A stretch of 64,000 bases of DNA from Dehalococcoides mccartyi 195 (GTDB lineage: Bacteria > Chloroflexota > Dehalococcoidia > Dehalococcoidales > Dehalococcoidaceae), in the NCBI RefSeq assembly GCF_000011905.1, contig NC_002936.3:310001-374000 (forward strand). Reading direction: 5' to 3'. Every line of letters starts with the position of its first letter. Position 1 is the first letter of the stretch. Below, piece after piece: positions 25,508 to 33,334 of this stretch. Both the position numbers and the translations under genes were made by a program. The notes beneath the pieces were generated by a model. That model did no database searches, was not told where the DNA came from, and was given only the letters and a program-made list of their open reading frames with translations.

Positions 25508-26938
25508 CTAGTCAAAGACCACCGGTTGCTTAGCCTTAAGCCCCATTTCGGGGGTAAGGGGGGCGGGGGTGGCCGGAGCAGTGCCTTCAACAAAGAAGGT
25601 AAAGGTCTTGCTGGTAGTGCCGGAGATAACGGTAATGGTGTGAGGTCCGGCAGTGGTGGCGGGGACATTGAATTTCAGACTGAAATCCCCGTTAGAATCA
25701 ACTATGGGGCTGGGGGTTATGGTGACCTGGGCGCTGTCAAAGGTGACCAGTACGGTATCATTGGCCTTAAGCCCCGAGCCGTTTATGGTTATTTCCTGCC
25801 CCACGTTTCCGGGGGTGGAGGCATTGTTGGTGGGGGACATGGTGATATTGGTAGTTACTGTCAGGGTGGCGGTGGAAGTAACACTGCCGTCAGTGGCGGA
25901 GATAGTGTAAGCGCCAGCCTGAACACCGGGTATTACAAAGGTGGTGGTAAAAGTGCCGTTAGACAGGGTGACGGTAACACTCTGGCCGAAGTAGGTCAGG
26001 GTAATGGTGCCGGTGGTGTTAAAACCGCTGCCCCTTACGGTAACACTGGTACCCACATTGCCGGTGTTGGGGGTTAAAGTGATTTTCTGAGCTATATCAA
26101 AAGTGACCTGAGCGTTGTTGTTCCAGGCATCATTAACTTTCAGAGTGTGTGAACCGCGGGTGAGTGCGGGTATTTCGTAAGTTGCGGTGAAACTTCCGTT
26201 TGAACCTACGGATACGCCGGCATTAACAGCCGCACCTGAATCTATAGCTATCTGAACAGCTCCGTCATAAAAACCGGTGCCGGTTATGGTTATGCTGTCA
26301 CCTACACCGGGACTGCTGGACGAGAGGGTTATCTTGGGGTTGATAATGAAGTTAACCGGTGCGGTGCCGGTAGCGCCGCCGTCATTAGCGGTTATGCTCA
26401 GAGTGCCCTTTTTGGCAGCCGGGATGGTGATAGTGGTGGAGATTGTGCCGGTGCTGCTTGAAGAGGTGGTGGCAAAGGGAGTGGTGCTGCCGGACAGATA
26501 GAAATTGACAGTGGTGCTGGGGGTAAACCCGCTGCCGGTTACGGCTACACTGTCACCCACATAACCGGTGCCGCTGGCAAGAGTTATGCTGGGGGTAATG
26601 GTAAATGCTTGAGATGCGGCACTGTCTCCCCCGGTGAAGAGGAAAGATACGGTGTAAGTACCCCGGGTAAGGTTGGTAGGTACGGTAAAGGTGCCGCTGA
26701 CTACGCCGCTGCCACCTACAGTGGCGGTGGCTACATTAGCGCCATTGAATAAAATATATACAAGTGAACCTGACGAAGCAACAGAAGTGCCTGTAACGCT
26801 TACCATTGAACCGGCCGGGCCGGAAGTGGGGGAGAGAGTGAGAGTGGCTGCCGAAACCGGGGCAAGCGGCAAGGCCGCAATCAGCAAGGCCAGGGTGGAA
26901 AACACCCCTAATACGCGAAGTAAAAATTTGTGTTTCAT
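25508..26938 (-). CDS. Secreted TIG/IPT-repeat surface protein, truncated by an in-frame amber stop
   Basis: A 476-aa protein with a clear signal peptide (hydrophobic stretch in residues 8-26, cleavage near PVSAA). Five IPT/TIG-like beta-sandwich repeats of about 80-90 residues follow, each opening with a pattern such as ITLSSSSPGVGDSITITGTG. The chain is Thr/Ser/Gly-rich with few charges, as in cell-surface proteins. It stops at a TAG inside the first strand of a sixth, FN3-like domain, losing the membrane anchor encoded downstream in frame. If real, the product would be secreted rather than anchored. A promoter-like TTGAAT-16-TATAAT lies upstream (27025-26998). Confidence 0.85.
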   Translation of the reverse strand: MKHKFLLRVLGVFSTLALLIAALPLAPVSAATLTLSPTSGPAGSMVSVTGTSVASSGSLVYILFNGANVATATVGGSGVVSGTFTVPTNLTRGTYTVSFLFTGGDSAASQAFTITPSITLASGTGYVGDSVAVTGSGFTPSTTVNFYLSGSTTPFATTSSSSTGTISTTITIPAAKKGTLSITANDGGATGTAPVNFIINPKITLSSSSPGVGDSITITGTGFYDGAVQIAIDSGAAVNAGVSVGSNGSFTATYEIPALTRGSHTLKVNDAWNNNAQVTFDIAQKITLTPNTGNVGTSVTVRGSGFNTTGTITLTYFGQSVTVTLSNGTFTTTFVIPGVQAGAYTISATDGSVTSTATLTVTTNITMSPTNNASTPGNVGQEITINGSGLKANDTVLVTFDSAQVTITPSPIVDSNGDFSLKFNVPATTAGPHTITVISGTTSKTFTFFVEGTAPATPAPLTPEMGLKAKQPVVFD

Positions 26939-26997
26939 TATCTGAGTTCTTTCAAGCCTCCTTATTTGAAAATAACGTACCCTCTAAACTTGGGGCA

Positions 26998-27025
26998 ATT
27001 ATACCACAGAAGCCCTCCTATTCAA
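26998..27025 (-). promoter_or_regulatory. Putative promoter of the TIG-repeat protein gene
   Basis: On the minus strand, TTGAAT at 27025-27020 and TATAAT at 27003-26998 with a 16-bp spacer, about 60 bp upstream of the start codon. Confidence 0.5.
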
Positions 27026-27059
27026 ACAATTTGCAAGCTGATTATATCTATCTACTAAA

Positions 27060-27099
27060 ACGACAAAAAGGTCTTGAAGATATTAGAACATATGTGCTA
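27060..27099 (+). promoter_or_regulatory. Promoter and operator-like site of the left phage operon
   Basis: ACGACA (27060-27065), a 17-bp spacer and TTAGAA (27083-27088), overlaid by a 20-bp element at 27080-27099 whose core is AGAACATATGTGCT. That core is an imperfect palindrome resembling the Gram-positive LexA box (GAAC-N4-GTTC). The same element with one mismatch lies at 31626-31607 on the minus strand, in the same position relative to a -35 and -10 pair. Confidence 0.5.
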
Positions 27100-27145
27100 A
27101 ATTTAACCACGCTAAGCGCAGATTTTGCTAAAAAGGATTGGAGAG

Positions 27146-27487
27146 ATGACGCTATCAGACCATGATTTGAAAACGGAAGAAACAGATTTGCTGCCTGAAC
27201 TTACCTCATACCCTGACCAGGGTTGTGAGTTTTCAAAAACCTGTTTGGACTGTCCTCTGCCGGTGTGTGTCTTTGACCAGCCGCGCGGCCGCCAGAGGTG
27301 GCTGAAAAGGCAAAGGGATAAGGAAATAGTAAGCCTGTTTCAGGGCGGTCAGGACGAGAGGGAACTGGCAGACAGATTCCGGCTGAGTATCCGTACTATC
27401 CAGAGGGTGCTTAAGAAGAGTCTGGCCGGGGTAAATATAAATAGAAAAACGGAGGTTTTAGAAAATAGTAATGGTACAGATTTTTAA
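27146..27487 (+). CDS. Phage-cassette HTH protein with cysteine cluster
   Basis: About 113 aa from the ATG at 27146, with GGAGAG close upstream; the frame is open from 27125. The N-terminal part has a cysteine cluster CEFSKTCLDCPLPVC that could bind a metal. The C-terminal half carries a helix-turn-helix like those of sigma-factor region 4 or resolvases (DERELADRFRLSIRTIQRVL). It overlaps the truncated portal gene by 17 bp and is the first gene of the left phage operon. It may be a phage regulator or DNA-binding packaging factor; the family is not recognised. Confidence 0.7.
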   Translation: MTLSDHDLKTEETDLLPELTSYPDQGCEFSKTCLDCPLPVCVFDQPRGRQRWLKRQRDKEIVSLFQGGQDERELADRFRLSIRTIQRVLKKSLAGVNINRKTEVLENSNGTDF

Positions 27488-28382
27488 CCCGAATGAACTG
27501 AAAAGCCGTGATTTGGACAGGTTAAAAAGGTATGTAAATCTGCTGGATTTTTATCAGGGTAAACAGTGGGATGGCCGCCCGTCCCGAAATGAAAAACAGC
27601 TTACCTTCAACTATGCCAGAGTGATAGTGGACAAGCTGTGTTCATACCTGATGAGCGGGGTCAATTTCGGGGCGGAAGCTTTGAATGAAGAAGATATTGA
27701 GAAAGCGGTGACTGCCCGCTCTATGCTTAACGAAGTTTACCAGCAGAATAATCTGGAACAGCTGGACCTTGAGACTGAGATAGATTGCGCGGTACTGGGA
27801 GACGGCTGTTTCAAGGTTATCTGGGATGCAGCTTCGGGCAGGGTTAGGGTAAGTGCGCCTGATATACAGGGTATTTACGCCTGGTGGTCACCGGATGATA
27901 TGTCCCGCATCTACCGGGTGGCTTCCCGTTATGCCTTAAACAGTGAAGAAGCGGAGGTGAGCTACGGGCTGGAGCTTCCGTCCAGGCAGTCATTCCTGAC
28001 AGAGGTCTGGACAGAAGAAACCTTTGAACTCTGGCAGGATGAAAAGCTGCTTGAGAGCAAACCCAATCCTTACGGCTTTATCCCGTTTGTTATTTACCCT
28101 AATCTGCGTGAACCCAAGCGTTTCTGGGGGGTGTCTGATCTGGATGAGATTATGGAACCCCAGCGTGAGCTTAACCGCGCCTTAAGCCAGCTTTCCCGTA
28201 TTCTGGAGCTTTCGGGTAACCCGATTGCAGTGCTGGAAAATGTGGAACAGTCTGAGGATATTGCGGTGCGGCCGGGGGGCTTTACAGCTACAGTGCGGTT
28301 TCTATGGACTGCCCGGATGTATTCCGGGTGTGTTATCTGGAAAGCTATACCGGCAGTGTGGCAGATAAACGGGCATTCCTGA
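27471..28382 (+). pseudogene. Phage portal protein, truncated (N-terminal about 268 residues)
   Basis: The first about 268 codons match the N-terminal half of SPP1 gp6-like portal proteins: LLDFYQGKQWDGRPSRNEKQ, NYARVIVDKLCSYLMSG, CAVLGDGCFKVIWD, FIPFVIYPNLREP, GVSDLDEIMEPQRELNRALS. Full portals run to about 450-500 residues. After about 28275 (a GGGGGG run) the frame continues for about 35 unrelated residues that are an out-of-frame reading of the following tail-protein fragment. A deletion has therefore joined the portal to a downstream tail gene. The dodecameric portal function must be lost. Confidence 0.75.
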
Positions 28383-29533
28383 GCCATCTGGTAGCGGATA
28401 ACAGTTTTAGTGATAATATCTGGTGCGAAAGCGTGCCTACCAGCATGAGCAGTGAATTTGGCTTTGCTATGGAACATGACGGGCAGTATGTATATCTGGA
28501 CGGGGTGAACCGTATTTACCGTGCCAAAATTGCCCAGAGCAGTTTGGAAATAGGGGCAGATATACTTAAGTTTGAAACTGTCTGCGACAGCCTGAGCGGC
28601 AGTTTGACAGTAGAGCTGGATAACTCAAGCGGCCGTTATAACCGGGCGGGCAGTGGCGAGCTGGATATGCTTACCCCCGGCAGTGAAATCCAGTTTTCCC
28701 CCGGCTGCGGGACAGACAACGGTAACGAATACGGGCCGGGTCAGTTATATGTTATCCAAAGTTTGGAAAAGCGTATTTCGGGCGGTAAATCAAGCCTGTT
28801 GATACGGGCGGAGGATACTTTTTGCCGTTTGAAAAGGTGGCGGGCAACCAACCAGATGCGCTGGAACCGCAGTTCCTCTCAGCTTTCGGTCAGAGGGATA
28901 CTGGGGTATGTCTTAAGCAAAGCGGGTATCCGCATGGAAGTGCTGAGCGCATCCGCCCAGCTGGATAGTTTTTACCCGGATTTTACTATACACGTAGGTG
29001 ATGACGGGTATGAGCTGCTGGAGAAGCTGCTTAGTTTTGTGCCTGATTTGGTCTTTTTGCAGGGCCACTGCATTTACTGCGTTTATCCCCGGGAAACAGA
29101 CAGCCCGGTGTACAGTTACGGGCTTAATCACCCTGTATTCAGCGGAGTTTATGCGGATACTTTTTCCGAAGTAAACCGGGTGGTGCTGGAAGGGGTGGAT
29201 TCTTCTTCCCGTATCTTTATGGTTCAGGGCTTCCTCTGGGATGAGATTTACCAGAACCATGACCGTACTCTAAGGATTTATGACCGCAACATAAACACAC
29301 TTGCCCAGGCAAGGGAAAGGCTGGATAGCTATTTCAGAAAAGCGGCATTGAAACAGCAAACGGGGCGGATAGTGACGCCCGTAAATTGCGGGCAGCAGCT
29401 TTTTGACGTGGTAAGAATCAGCCAGCCGGAAAGCGGTCTGGAAGGGCTGGTCCGGCGCATTAACGGTATCCGTGTGGTTTACGAGCCGGGCAAAGGAATA
29501 TACCGCCAGGAATTAAGTTTGGGAAAGGTGTAA
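28256..29533 (+). pseudogene. Phage tail/baseplate-type protein, N-terminally truncated
   Basis: An open frame from 28256 (first ATG 28304) to 29533, about 410 residues. Motifs include SLSGSLTVELDNSSGRYNRA, LTPGSEIQFSPGCG, LRIYDRNINTLAQAR and RISQPESGLEGLVRRINGI. This pattern suits hub or tail proteins that define a local axis system (gp27/late-control-like), but the family call is tentative. The N-terminus is missing, because the frame is blocked by a TGA at 28253 at the portal junction. It may be expressed by reinitiation after the truncated portal or be dead. Confidence 0.6.
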
Positions 29534-29544
29534 TTAAATATAAA

Positions 29545-29757
29545 ATGGAGATAAAACGGGCAGTCCTGAAGGTTTTTAATTCTGTAGCTTATACCGCCTC
29601 TATCCAGCTGGCGGGTGATTATAAATCTATGCTGGAAGAAGTAAAAGTGGCCCGGAATATACCTGCCGCCGAAATGCTGGCCGGGCGGAATCTGGGGGTC
29701 TGGTTTTTTGATGACCACAATACCAAAGATACGCTGGTAATTGCAGTTTATTCCTAA
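29545..29757 (+). CDS. Small phage-cassette protein of unknown function
   Basis: A 70-aa protein starting MEIKRAVLKVFNSVAYTASI, with a strand-rich pattern (QLAGDYKSMLEEVKVARNI, then NLGVWFFDDHNTKDTLVIAV). It begins 11 bp after the tail-protein fragment, and the AAGGTG at the end of that gene may serve as Shine-Dalgarno. Phage tail regions of this type often carry such a small beta-rich protein downstream of the hub gene. I do not recognise the family. Confidence 0.6.
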   Translation: MEIKRAVLKVFNSVAYTASIQLAGDYKSMLEEVKVARNIPAAEMLAGRNLGVWFFDDHNTKDTLVIAVYS

Positions 29758-29793
29758 AATGGGATAGGCACGGGTTGATTGAATCCGTTTTTT

Positions 29794-29828
29794 AAGAGGT
29801 GCAGGCTGGTTTTTGGCTTGCACCTCTT
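29794..29828. terminator. Hairpin between the convergent phage operons
   Basis: AAGAGGTGCA / TGCACCTCTT, a 10-bp perfect stem extendable past one mismatch. It lies between the convergent left operon and the terminase genes. The T-run is weak on both sides. Confidence 0.55.
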
Positions 29829-29867
29829 TATTATCAGGATAAAAGGGTTTTAGGGGTGTGTTTTATC

Positions 29868-31241
29868 TCAGCTTGAGCCTTTGGCGCTTCTGGGGTGATA
29901 AGCTTCGGCTGCCTCCAGGCAGAGTGCCAGACTCATCAGGTAGTCATCGTGCCCGCGGGCGGTTTCCACATAAAAATTCATCTGCTGGCTTTGGCGGTAG
30001 TCTGCCCGTGCCAGCTCCATTTCCTGCCAGAACAGGGCATATTCGGCACTGCCGTTGGCCGCATACATCTTCAATCTGCCTGAATTTACAGCCGAAAGCA
30101 AATTAAAGCCCAGCCGTGATTTTGAAGACGGCTGGAAAACAAACGGCAGAATACGGCTGCCCAGTGATTCCCTCAGGAATGAGGCTACCGGCTGCCCTAA
30201 ACCGGTGGCATCCACGGCCACTTTGCGGCATTTCCAGACCTTGCCCAGCAGTTCCACTAGTTTTTCATAAAGCAAGGCATGGCGCGCTCCCTGCCAGCTA
30301 CAGTGGCAGACCAGCCTGACCTGAGGCAGGTTAAAGGGTGCTTTGGCAAATGTATAGTCCAGCTCCGCAATGGTAAGCACGATTGAGTCCCGCCGCAGGT
30401 TTACGGCTGTGGGCAAATCAGCGGCTGATTGTACGTCCTCACCTGCCAGGTCCAGCCCGGCTACGTACACCTTGCCATTCTCCGGGTATAACTGGCAGGG
30501 GTGGCTGCCCTTAAGCAAGCCAAGCTGTTCGCTGCTGAACATGCCCCCGCCGCCGCTTACCGGAAGCAAGCGGTACTGGGTGAGGAACAGGGGGTGATTT
30601 TCTCCCAGCCGGTCTTTTTCAGACAGGGCATAAGCCAGATAAGCCGGGTTGTGGGCGGCAACTTCTTCCCAGTCATAACGGAAATGCCGTTTCAGACCGT
30701 CCTTGTGTTCTTTTTCTATATTCTGCCTTTTTATCTCTTCCAGCAGGCTGGAGCTGTCCCAGGTAGTGCCGTACAGAACGGTGGTTACATTGGTGGTGGC
30801 ACCCATAGGTTTAAATTCCTTGCTGTACTTTTCCTGGTTTACGTCCTGGGCTTCGTCTACTTCAAGCAGCAGGTGGGCGGTATTGCCCACCACATTGGCA
30901 CTGGGTTCGGCGGAAAGAAAAACCGCTCTGGCCTGATTAAGCCTGATGATATACCCGCCTTCGGTCTGGTATATGTCTCCAAAACCGGCCTCGTTCAGGC
31001 GGTCTTTCAGTCTCATCATGGAGATATTCAGTTGAGGTTTGAAGGTAGGGGCACATTTAACCAGATTTTTGGGCTCAAACATGAAAAGAGTCAGCAGCAG
31101 AAGCTCCAGCTGAGACGAAAGCTCATTTTTCCCTCCCTGCCGGGCTATTTCCACGCTGAAGGTTTGTCCCTGCCGGTTAAATATACTCTGCAATACCGCT
31201 TTGGCAATATCCTGCTGGTAGGGGCGCAGTTTATTTATCAA
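29868..31241 (-). CDS. Phage terminase large subunit
   Basis: A 457-aa protein. The ATPase part has RQGGKNE (residues 34-40, a Walker A variant with Gly-Lys-Asn) and HLLLEVDEAQD (Walker B near 129-130). The RNase H-like nuclease part has AGLDLAGED (D264), KVAVDATGLGQP (D344) and RGHDDYLMSLAL near 438. It looks intact. In phages it cuts and pumps concatemeric DNA through the portal. Here it is on the strand opposite to the portal and tail fragments, so the module has been rearranged. It overlaps the small-subunit-like gene by 11 bp. Confidence 0.85.
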   Translation of the reverse strand: MINKLRPYQQDIAKAVLQSIFNRQGQTFSVEIARQGGKNELSSQLELLLLTLFMFEPKNLVKCAPTFKPQLNISMMRLKDRLNEAGFGDIYQTEGGYIIRLNQARAVFLSAEPSANVVGNTAHLLLEVDEAQDVNQEKYSKEFKPMGATTNVTTVLYGTTWDSSSLLEEIKRQNIEKEHKDGLKRHFRYDWEEVAAHNPAYLAYALSEKDRLGENHPLFLTQYRLLPVSGGGGMFSSEQLGLLKGSHPCQLYPENGKVYVAGLDLAGEDVQSAADLPTAVNLRRDSIVLTIAELDYTFAKAPFNLPQVRLVCHCSWQGARHALLYEKLVELLGKVWKCRKVAVDATGLGQPVASFLRESLGSRILPFVFQPSSKSRLGFNLLSAVNSGRLKMYAANGSAEYALFWQEMELARADYRQSQQMNFYVETARGHDDYLMSLALCLEAAEAYHPRSAKGSS

Positions 31242-31593
31242 AGGTAGCCTTTATAATGCCCAGCGGTACTGCCACGTCCCGCAGGACATTGAAAATAGCT
31301 TCCTTTAACCCTCCCTTGTCCTGACGGCTGATGTTATAGCGGGCAGAAAGCAGGCGTGAGAGGGTGGTTATGGCCTGCATGAGCAGTTTTAAGTTATCCG
31401 GGTCATGGCGGAGGACAGATTTTATCTTTACCCGCAGCAGGGCAATTTCTTCGTCAATGCCTTCCGCCAAAGTGGCCTGCTCATAGTCTTCCAGTTCAGC
31501 AGTATCCAGCACACGTGAATAGAAGCCGTGTTTGCGGGCATTCTGGTTGCCGTAGGGAGCGCCTTTTTTCCGTTCAACAAATTCTTGTGTCAT
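31231..31593 (-). CDS. Terminase small subunit-like protein
   Basis: About 120 aa from the ATG at 31593. KKGAPYGNQNARKHGFYSRV near the N-terminus is a common opening of phage small-terminase-like and related proteins. The rest is helical (EDYEQATLAEGIDEEIALLR...). It lies directly upstream of the large subunit and overlaps it, the usual TerS-TerL order. No Shine-Dalgarno is evident, and the start is 18 nt from the predicted transcription start. Confidence 0.72.
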   Translation of the reverse strand: MTQEFVERKKGAPYGNQNARKHGFYSRVLDTAELEDYEQATLAEGIDEEIALLRVKIKSVLRHDPDNLKLLMQAITTLSRLLSARYNISRQDKGGLKEAIFNVLRDVAVPLGIIKATFDK

Positions 31594-31606
31594 AGTGGCA
31601 AAATAA

Positions 31607-31646
31607 TAGCACAAATGTTCTAATATTAGCTATGACTATCTGTCAC
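31607..31646 (-). promoter_or_regulatory. Promoter and operator-like site of the terminase operon
   Basis: On the minus strand, GTGACA (31646-31641), a 17-bp spacer and TTAGAA (31623-31618), overlaid by a 20-bp element (31626-31607) with core AGAACATTTGTGCT. It matches 19 of 20 bases of the element at 27080-27099. Confidence 0.5.
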
Positions 31647-31661
31647 TCCTTCAGGTAGTTA

Positions 31662-31690
31662 TTGCCAAAGTGTTACTAAGGACTTACAAT
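31662..31690 (+). promoter_or_regulatory. Promoter of the zinc-ribbon gene and rnhA
   Basis: TTGCCA (31662-31667) and TACAAT (31685-31690) with a 17-bp spacer. The predicted transcription start is only about 5 nt before the ATG at 31702, giving an almost leaderless mRNA. Confidence 0.65.
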
Positions 31691-31701
31691 AGTGGGCAAG
31701 T

Positions 31702-32397
31702 ATGCAACTAGCGAAAGAGCTTTATCAACTGCAAGAACTGGAACTGGATTTGGAGTCTCACCTGCTACAGGCCTCCAAATTACAGGCAACCCTTAAGGAT
31801 GATTCTGCTCTCCGGCAGGCGGAAAATAGTCTGGCAGAAGCCGCTTTGCACTTGAAAGACCAGCAGGCTTCACTGCGCGCGCTTGAAGACCAATCTGCTG
31901 ATTTGGATGCCAAGGTAAATGAGGTCAAAAAAAGCCTTTATTCCGGGCGTATCAGCAACCCCAAGGAGCTTTCCAATCTGAGTAAGGAGCAGGAGCTCCT
32001 TGAGGCCAAGCGTGCCCAGATAGATGACCAGGCACTTCAGGGGATGGATAATCTGGAGGAATTGCAGGCAAGATGTGACCAGATGATGGAAAACCTGGAA
32101 TCTGTCCGCACTCTCTGGCAGCAGAGCCAGTCTCAAAATACTCAAGCCTTAAACGCTATCCTTTCGGAGATAGAAAAACTTAAAAGTGAGCGGCAGGAAT
32201 TTATATCCCGCTTTAACCCTTCGGATTTAGAGCTTTTTCAGGCTCTGCGGAAGAGTAAGGGCAAAGCCGTTTCAAGGGTAGAGCAGGGTAATTGCCGCGG
32301 CTGCGGCTTGAAGCTTACGCCAGCCTGGATACAGCGTGCCAGAGCCGGTACTCTGGTGCAGTGCAGCGGCTGCCAGCGCATACTATATCTGGACTGA
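31702..32397 (+). CDS. Coiled-coil protein with C-terminal C4 zinc ribbon
   Basis: A 231-aa protein. Residues 1 to about 190 are a long Leu/Gln/Glu-rich coiled coil (for example LEAKRAQIDDQALQGMDNLE). The C-terminus is a zinc ribbon with CRGCGLKLTP and CSGCQRILYLD. This is the CT398/DUF164-like family. Members are thought to be nucleic-acid-associated or assembly factors, but no firm function is established. It lies immediately upstream of RNase HI, in the same frame. Confidence 0.85.
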   Translation: MQLAKELYQLQELELDLESHLLQASKLQATLKDDSALRQAENSLAEAALHLKDQQASLRALEDQSADLDAKVNEVKKSLYSGRISNPKELSNLSKEQELLEAKRAQIDDQALQGMDNLEELQARCDQMMENLESVRTLWQQSQSQNTQALNAILSEIEKLKSERQEFISRFNPSDLELFQALRKSKGKAVSRVEQGNCRGCGLKLTPAWIQRARAGTLVQCSGCQRILYLD

Positions 32398-32415
32398 AAG
32401 AAAGGTATCTGAAAG

Positions 32416-32820
32416 ATTAGCAAAATCATTATAAACACAGACGGGGCATCAAGGGGTAATCCCGGCCCGGCTTCCATTGGCGTAACCCTTAAAGACGAAA
32501 AATATAATCTGGTTGCCTGTATATCCAGGGCTATCGGCCATACCACCAACAATCAGGCCGAATATCAGGCCCTGCTGGCCGGGCTGGAAAAGGCGGCTTC
32601 ACTGGACGCAAAGGAACTGGAAATACGGTCTGATTCCGAGCTTCTGGTAAAACAGATAAAAGGTGAATACCGCATGAAGAACGAGGGGCTTAAACCCCTG
32701 TTCAGCAAGGCGGTGTCATTGCTGGGGCGGTTTGAGAGCTACCACATAAAGTATATACCCCGCGCCCAAAACTCCGAGGCAGATGCTCTGGCAAACAAGG
32801 CTCTGGACGGCGGGAGTTAA
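32416..32820 (+). CDS. rnhA: Ribonuclease HI with an apparent ATT start codon
   Basis: A 134-aa RNase HI of normal length: IIINTDGASRGNPGPASIG (first catalytic Asp), NNQAEYQALLAGL (catalytic Glu), EIRSDSELLVKQ (Asp) and NSEADALANKAL (last Asp). It removes RNA from RNA-DNA hybrids. The frame is closed by a TGA at 32410-32412, and no ATG, GTG or TTG lies between that stop and the first conserved Asp codon. Reading ATT at 32416 as start gives the standard N-terminus MSKIIINTDG, with AAAGG about 10 nt upstream. Either AUU initiation or a start-codon mutation is implied. It is co-transcribed with the zinc-ribbon gene. Confidence 0.82.
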   Translation: MSKIIINTDGASRGNPGPASIGVTLKDEKYNLVACISRAIGHTTNNQAEYQALLAGLEKAASLDAKELEIRSDSELLVKQIKGEYRMKNEGLKPLFSKAVSLLGRFESYHIKYIPRAQNSEADALANKALDGGS

Positions 32821-32835
32821 GAATCAGCTACAGTT

Positions 32836-32860
32836 AAGGGGGGCGCTGCCCCTTTTTTTT
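32836..32860 (+). terminator. Terminator after rnhA
   Basis: AAGGGG...GCCCCTT hairpin followed by eight T residues, 15 bp after the rnhA stop. Confidence 0.75.
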
Positions 32861-32872
32861 GGGGTATATGTT

Positions 32873-32903
32873 TTGTGCGGCCGGGGTATATCTCTGCTAT
32901 ACT
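32873..32903 (+). promoter_or_regulatory. Promoter of rnpB
   Basis: TATACT at 32898-32903 lies 7 bp before the 5' end of the RNA. The best -35 is TTGTGC (32873-32878) at a long 19-bp spacing. Confidence 0.55.
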
Positions 32904-32909
32904 AAGCTT

Positions 32910-33264
32910 GCCAAGCAGACCGGATGGCTGCCCGCTTTTATGGCGGGAGGAAAGTCCGAGCTCCTCCAGACAGGATGCTGGGTAACACCCAGGGGGGGCG
33001 ACCCTACGGAAAGTGCAACAGAAACATACCGCCTGTGCAAACAGGTAAGGGCGAAATGGTGAGGTAAGAGCTCACCGGCAGTCCGGGTGACCGGCTGGCC
33101 GGGTAAACCCCGTCCGGAGCAAGGCCAAATAGGGGAACTTAAGGCAGTCTGGCCTGTTCCCGGGTTGGCCGCATGAACCAGTTGGTAACAGCTGGTCTAG
33201 ATAGATGGTCATCGCCTTTGCCTTCGGGCAAGGGTACAGAACTCGGCTTACAGGTCTGCTTGGC
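32910..33264 (+). ncRNA. rnpB: RNase P RNA (type A)
   Basis: The terminal P1 helix is GCCAAGCAGAC (32910-32920) pairing with GTCTGCTTGGC (33254-33264). The conserved core is plain: GAGGAAAGTCCGAGCTC near 32945, ACAGAAACATACCGCC near 33018, AGATAGATGGTCATCGCC near 33200 and ACAGAACTCGGCTTACAG just before P1 closes. It is the catalytic RNA that matures tRNA 5' ends. The length, about 355 nt, is normal for bacterial type A. Confidence 0.96.
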
Positions 33265-33281
33265 TTAAATTTTATTAGTAA

Positions 33282-33311
33282 ATCACTCCTTTTTAAGGGG
33301 TGGTTTTGTTA
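33282..33311 (+). terminator. Weak terminator after rnpB
   Basis: CACTCC / GGGGTG imperfect stem with a T-rich tail (TTTTGTTAT), about 20 bp past the RNA. Confidence 0.45.
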
Positions 33312-33334
33312 TTTAAAAACTATCCAGGCCGGAT

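Noticed and set aside
25508-25510. Pyrrolysine insertion at the in-frame TAG of the surface protein
   Set aside because: No pyl genes are visible in the window, and the position matches a conserved Trp, so a TGG to TAG change is simpler.
25382-26945. Glycine- and valine-rich plus-strand ORFs, or a CRISPR-like or tandem DNA repeat
   Set aside because: They are antisense to the TIG-repeat protein; the repetition is at protein level (about 85 residues) with divergent DNA, not a CRISPR or exact tandem array.
27080-31626. The paired 20-bp sequences as terminal inverted repeats of a transposon
   Set aside because: They coincide with promoter elements in the same geometry at both ends, no transposase is present, and identity does not extend outward.
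32859-33062. Plus-strand 67-aa ORF
   Set aside because: It lies inside rnpB, whose RNA structure fully explains the region.
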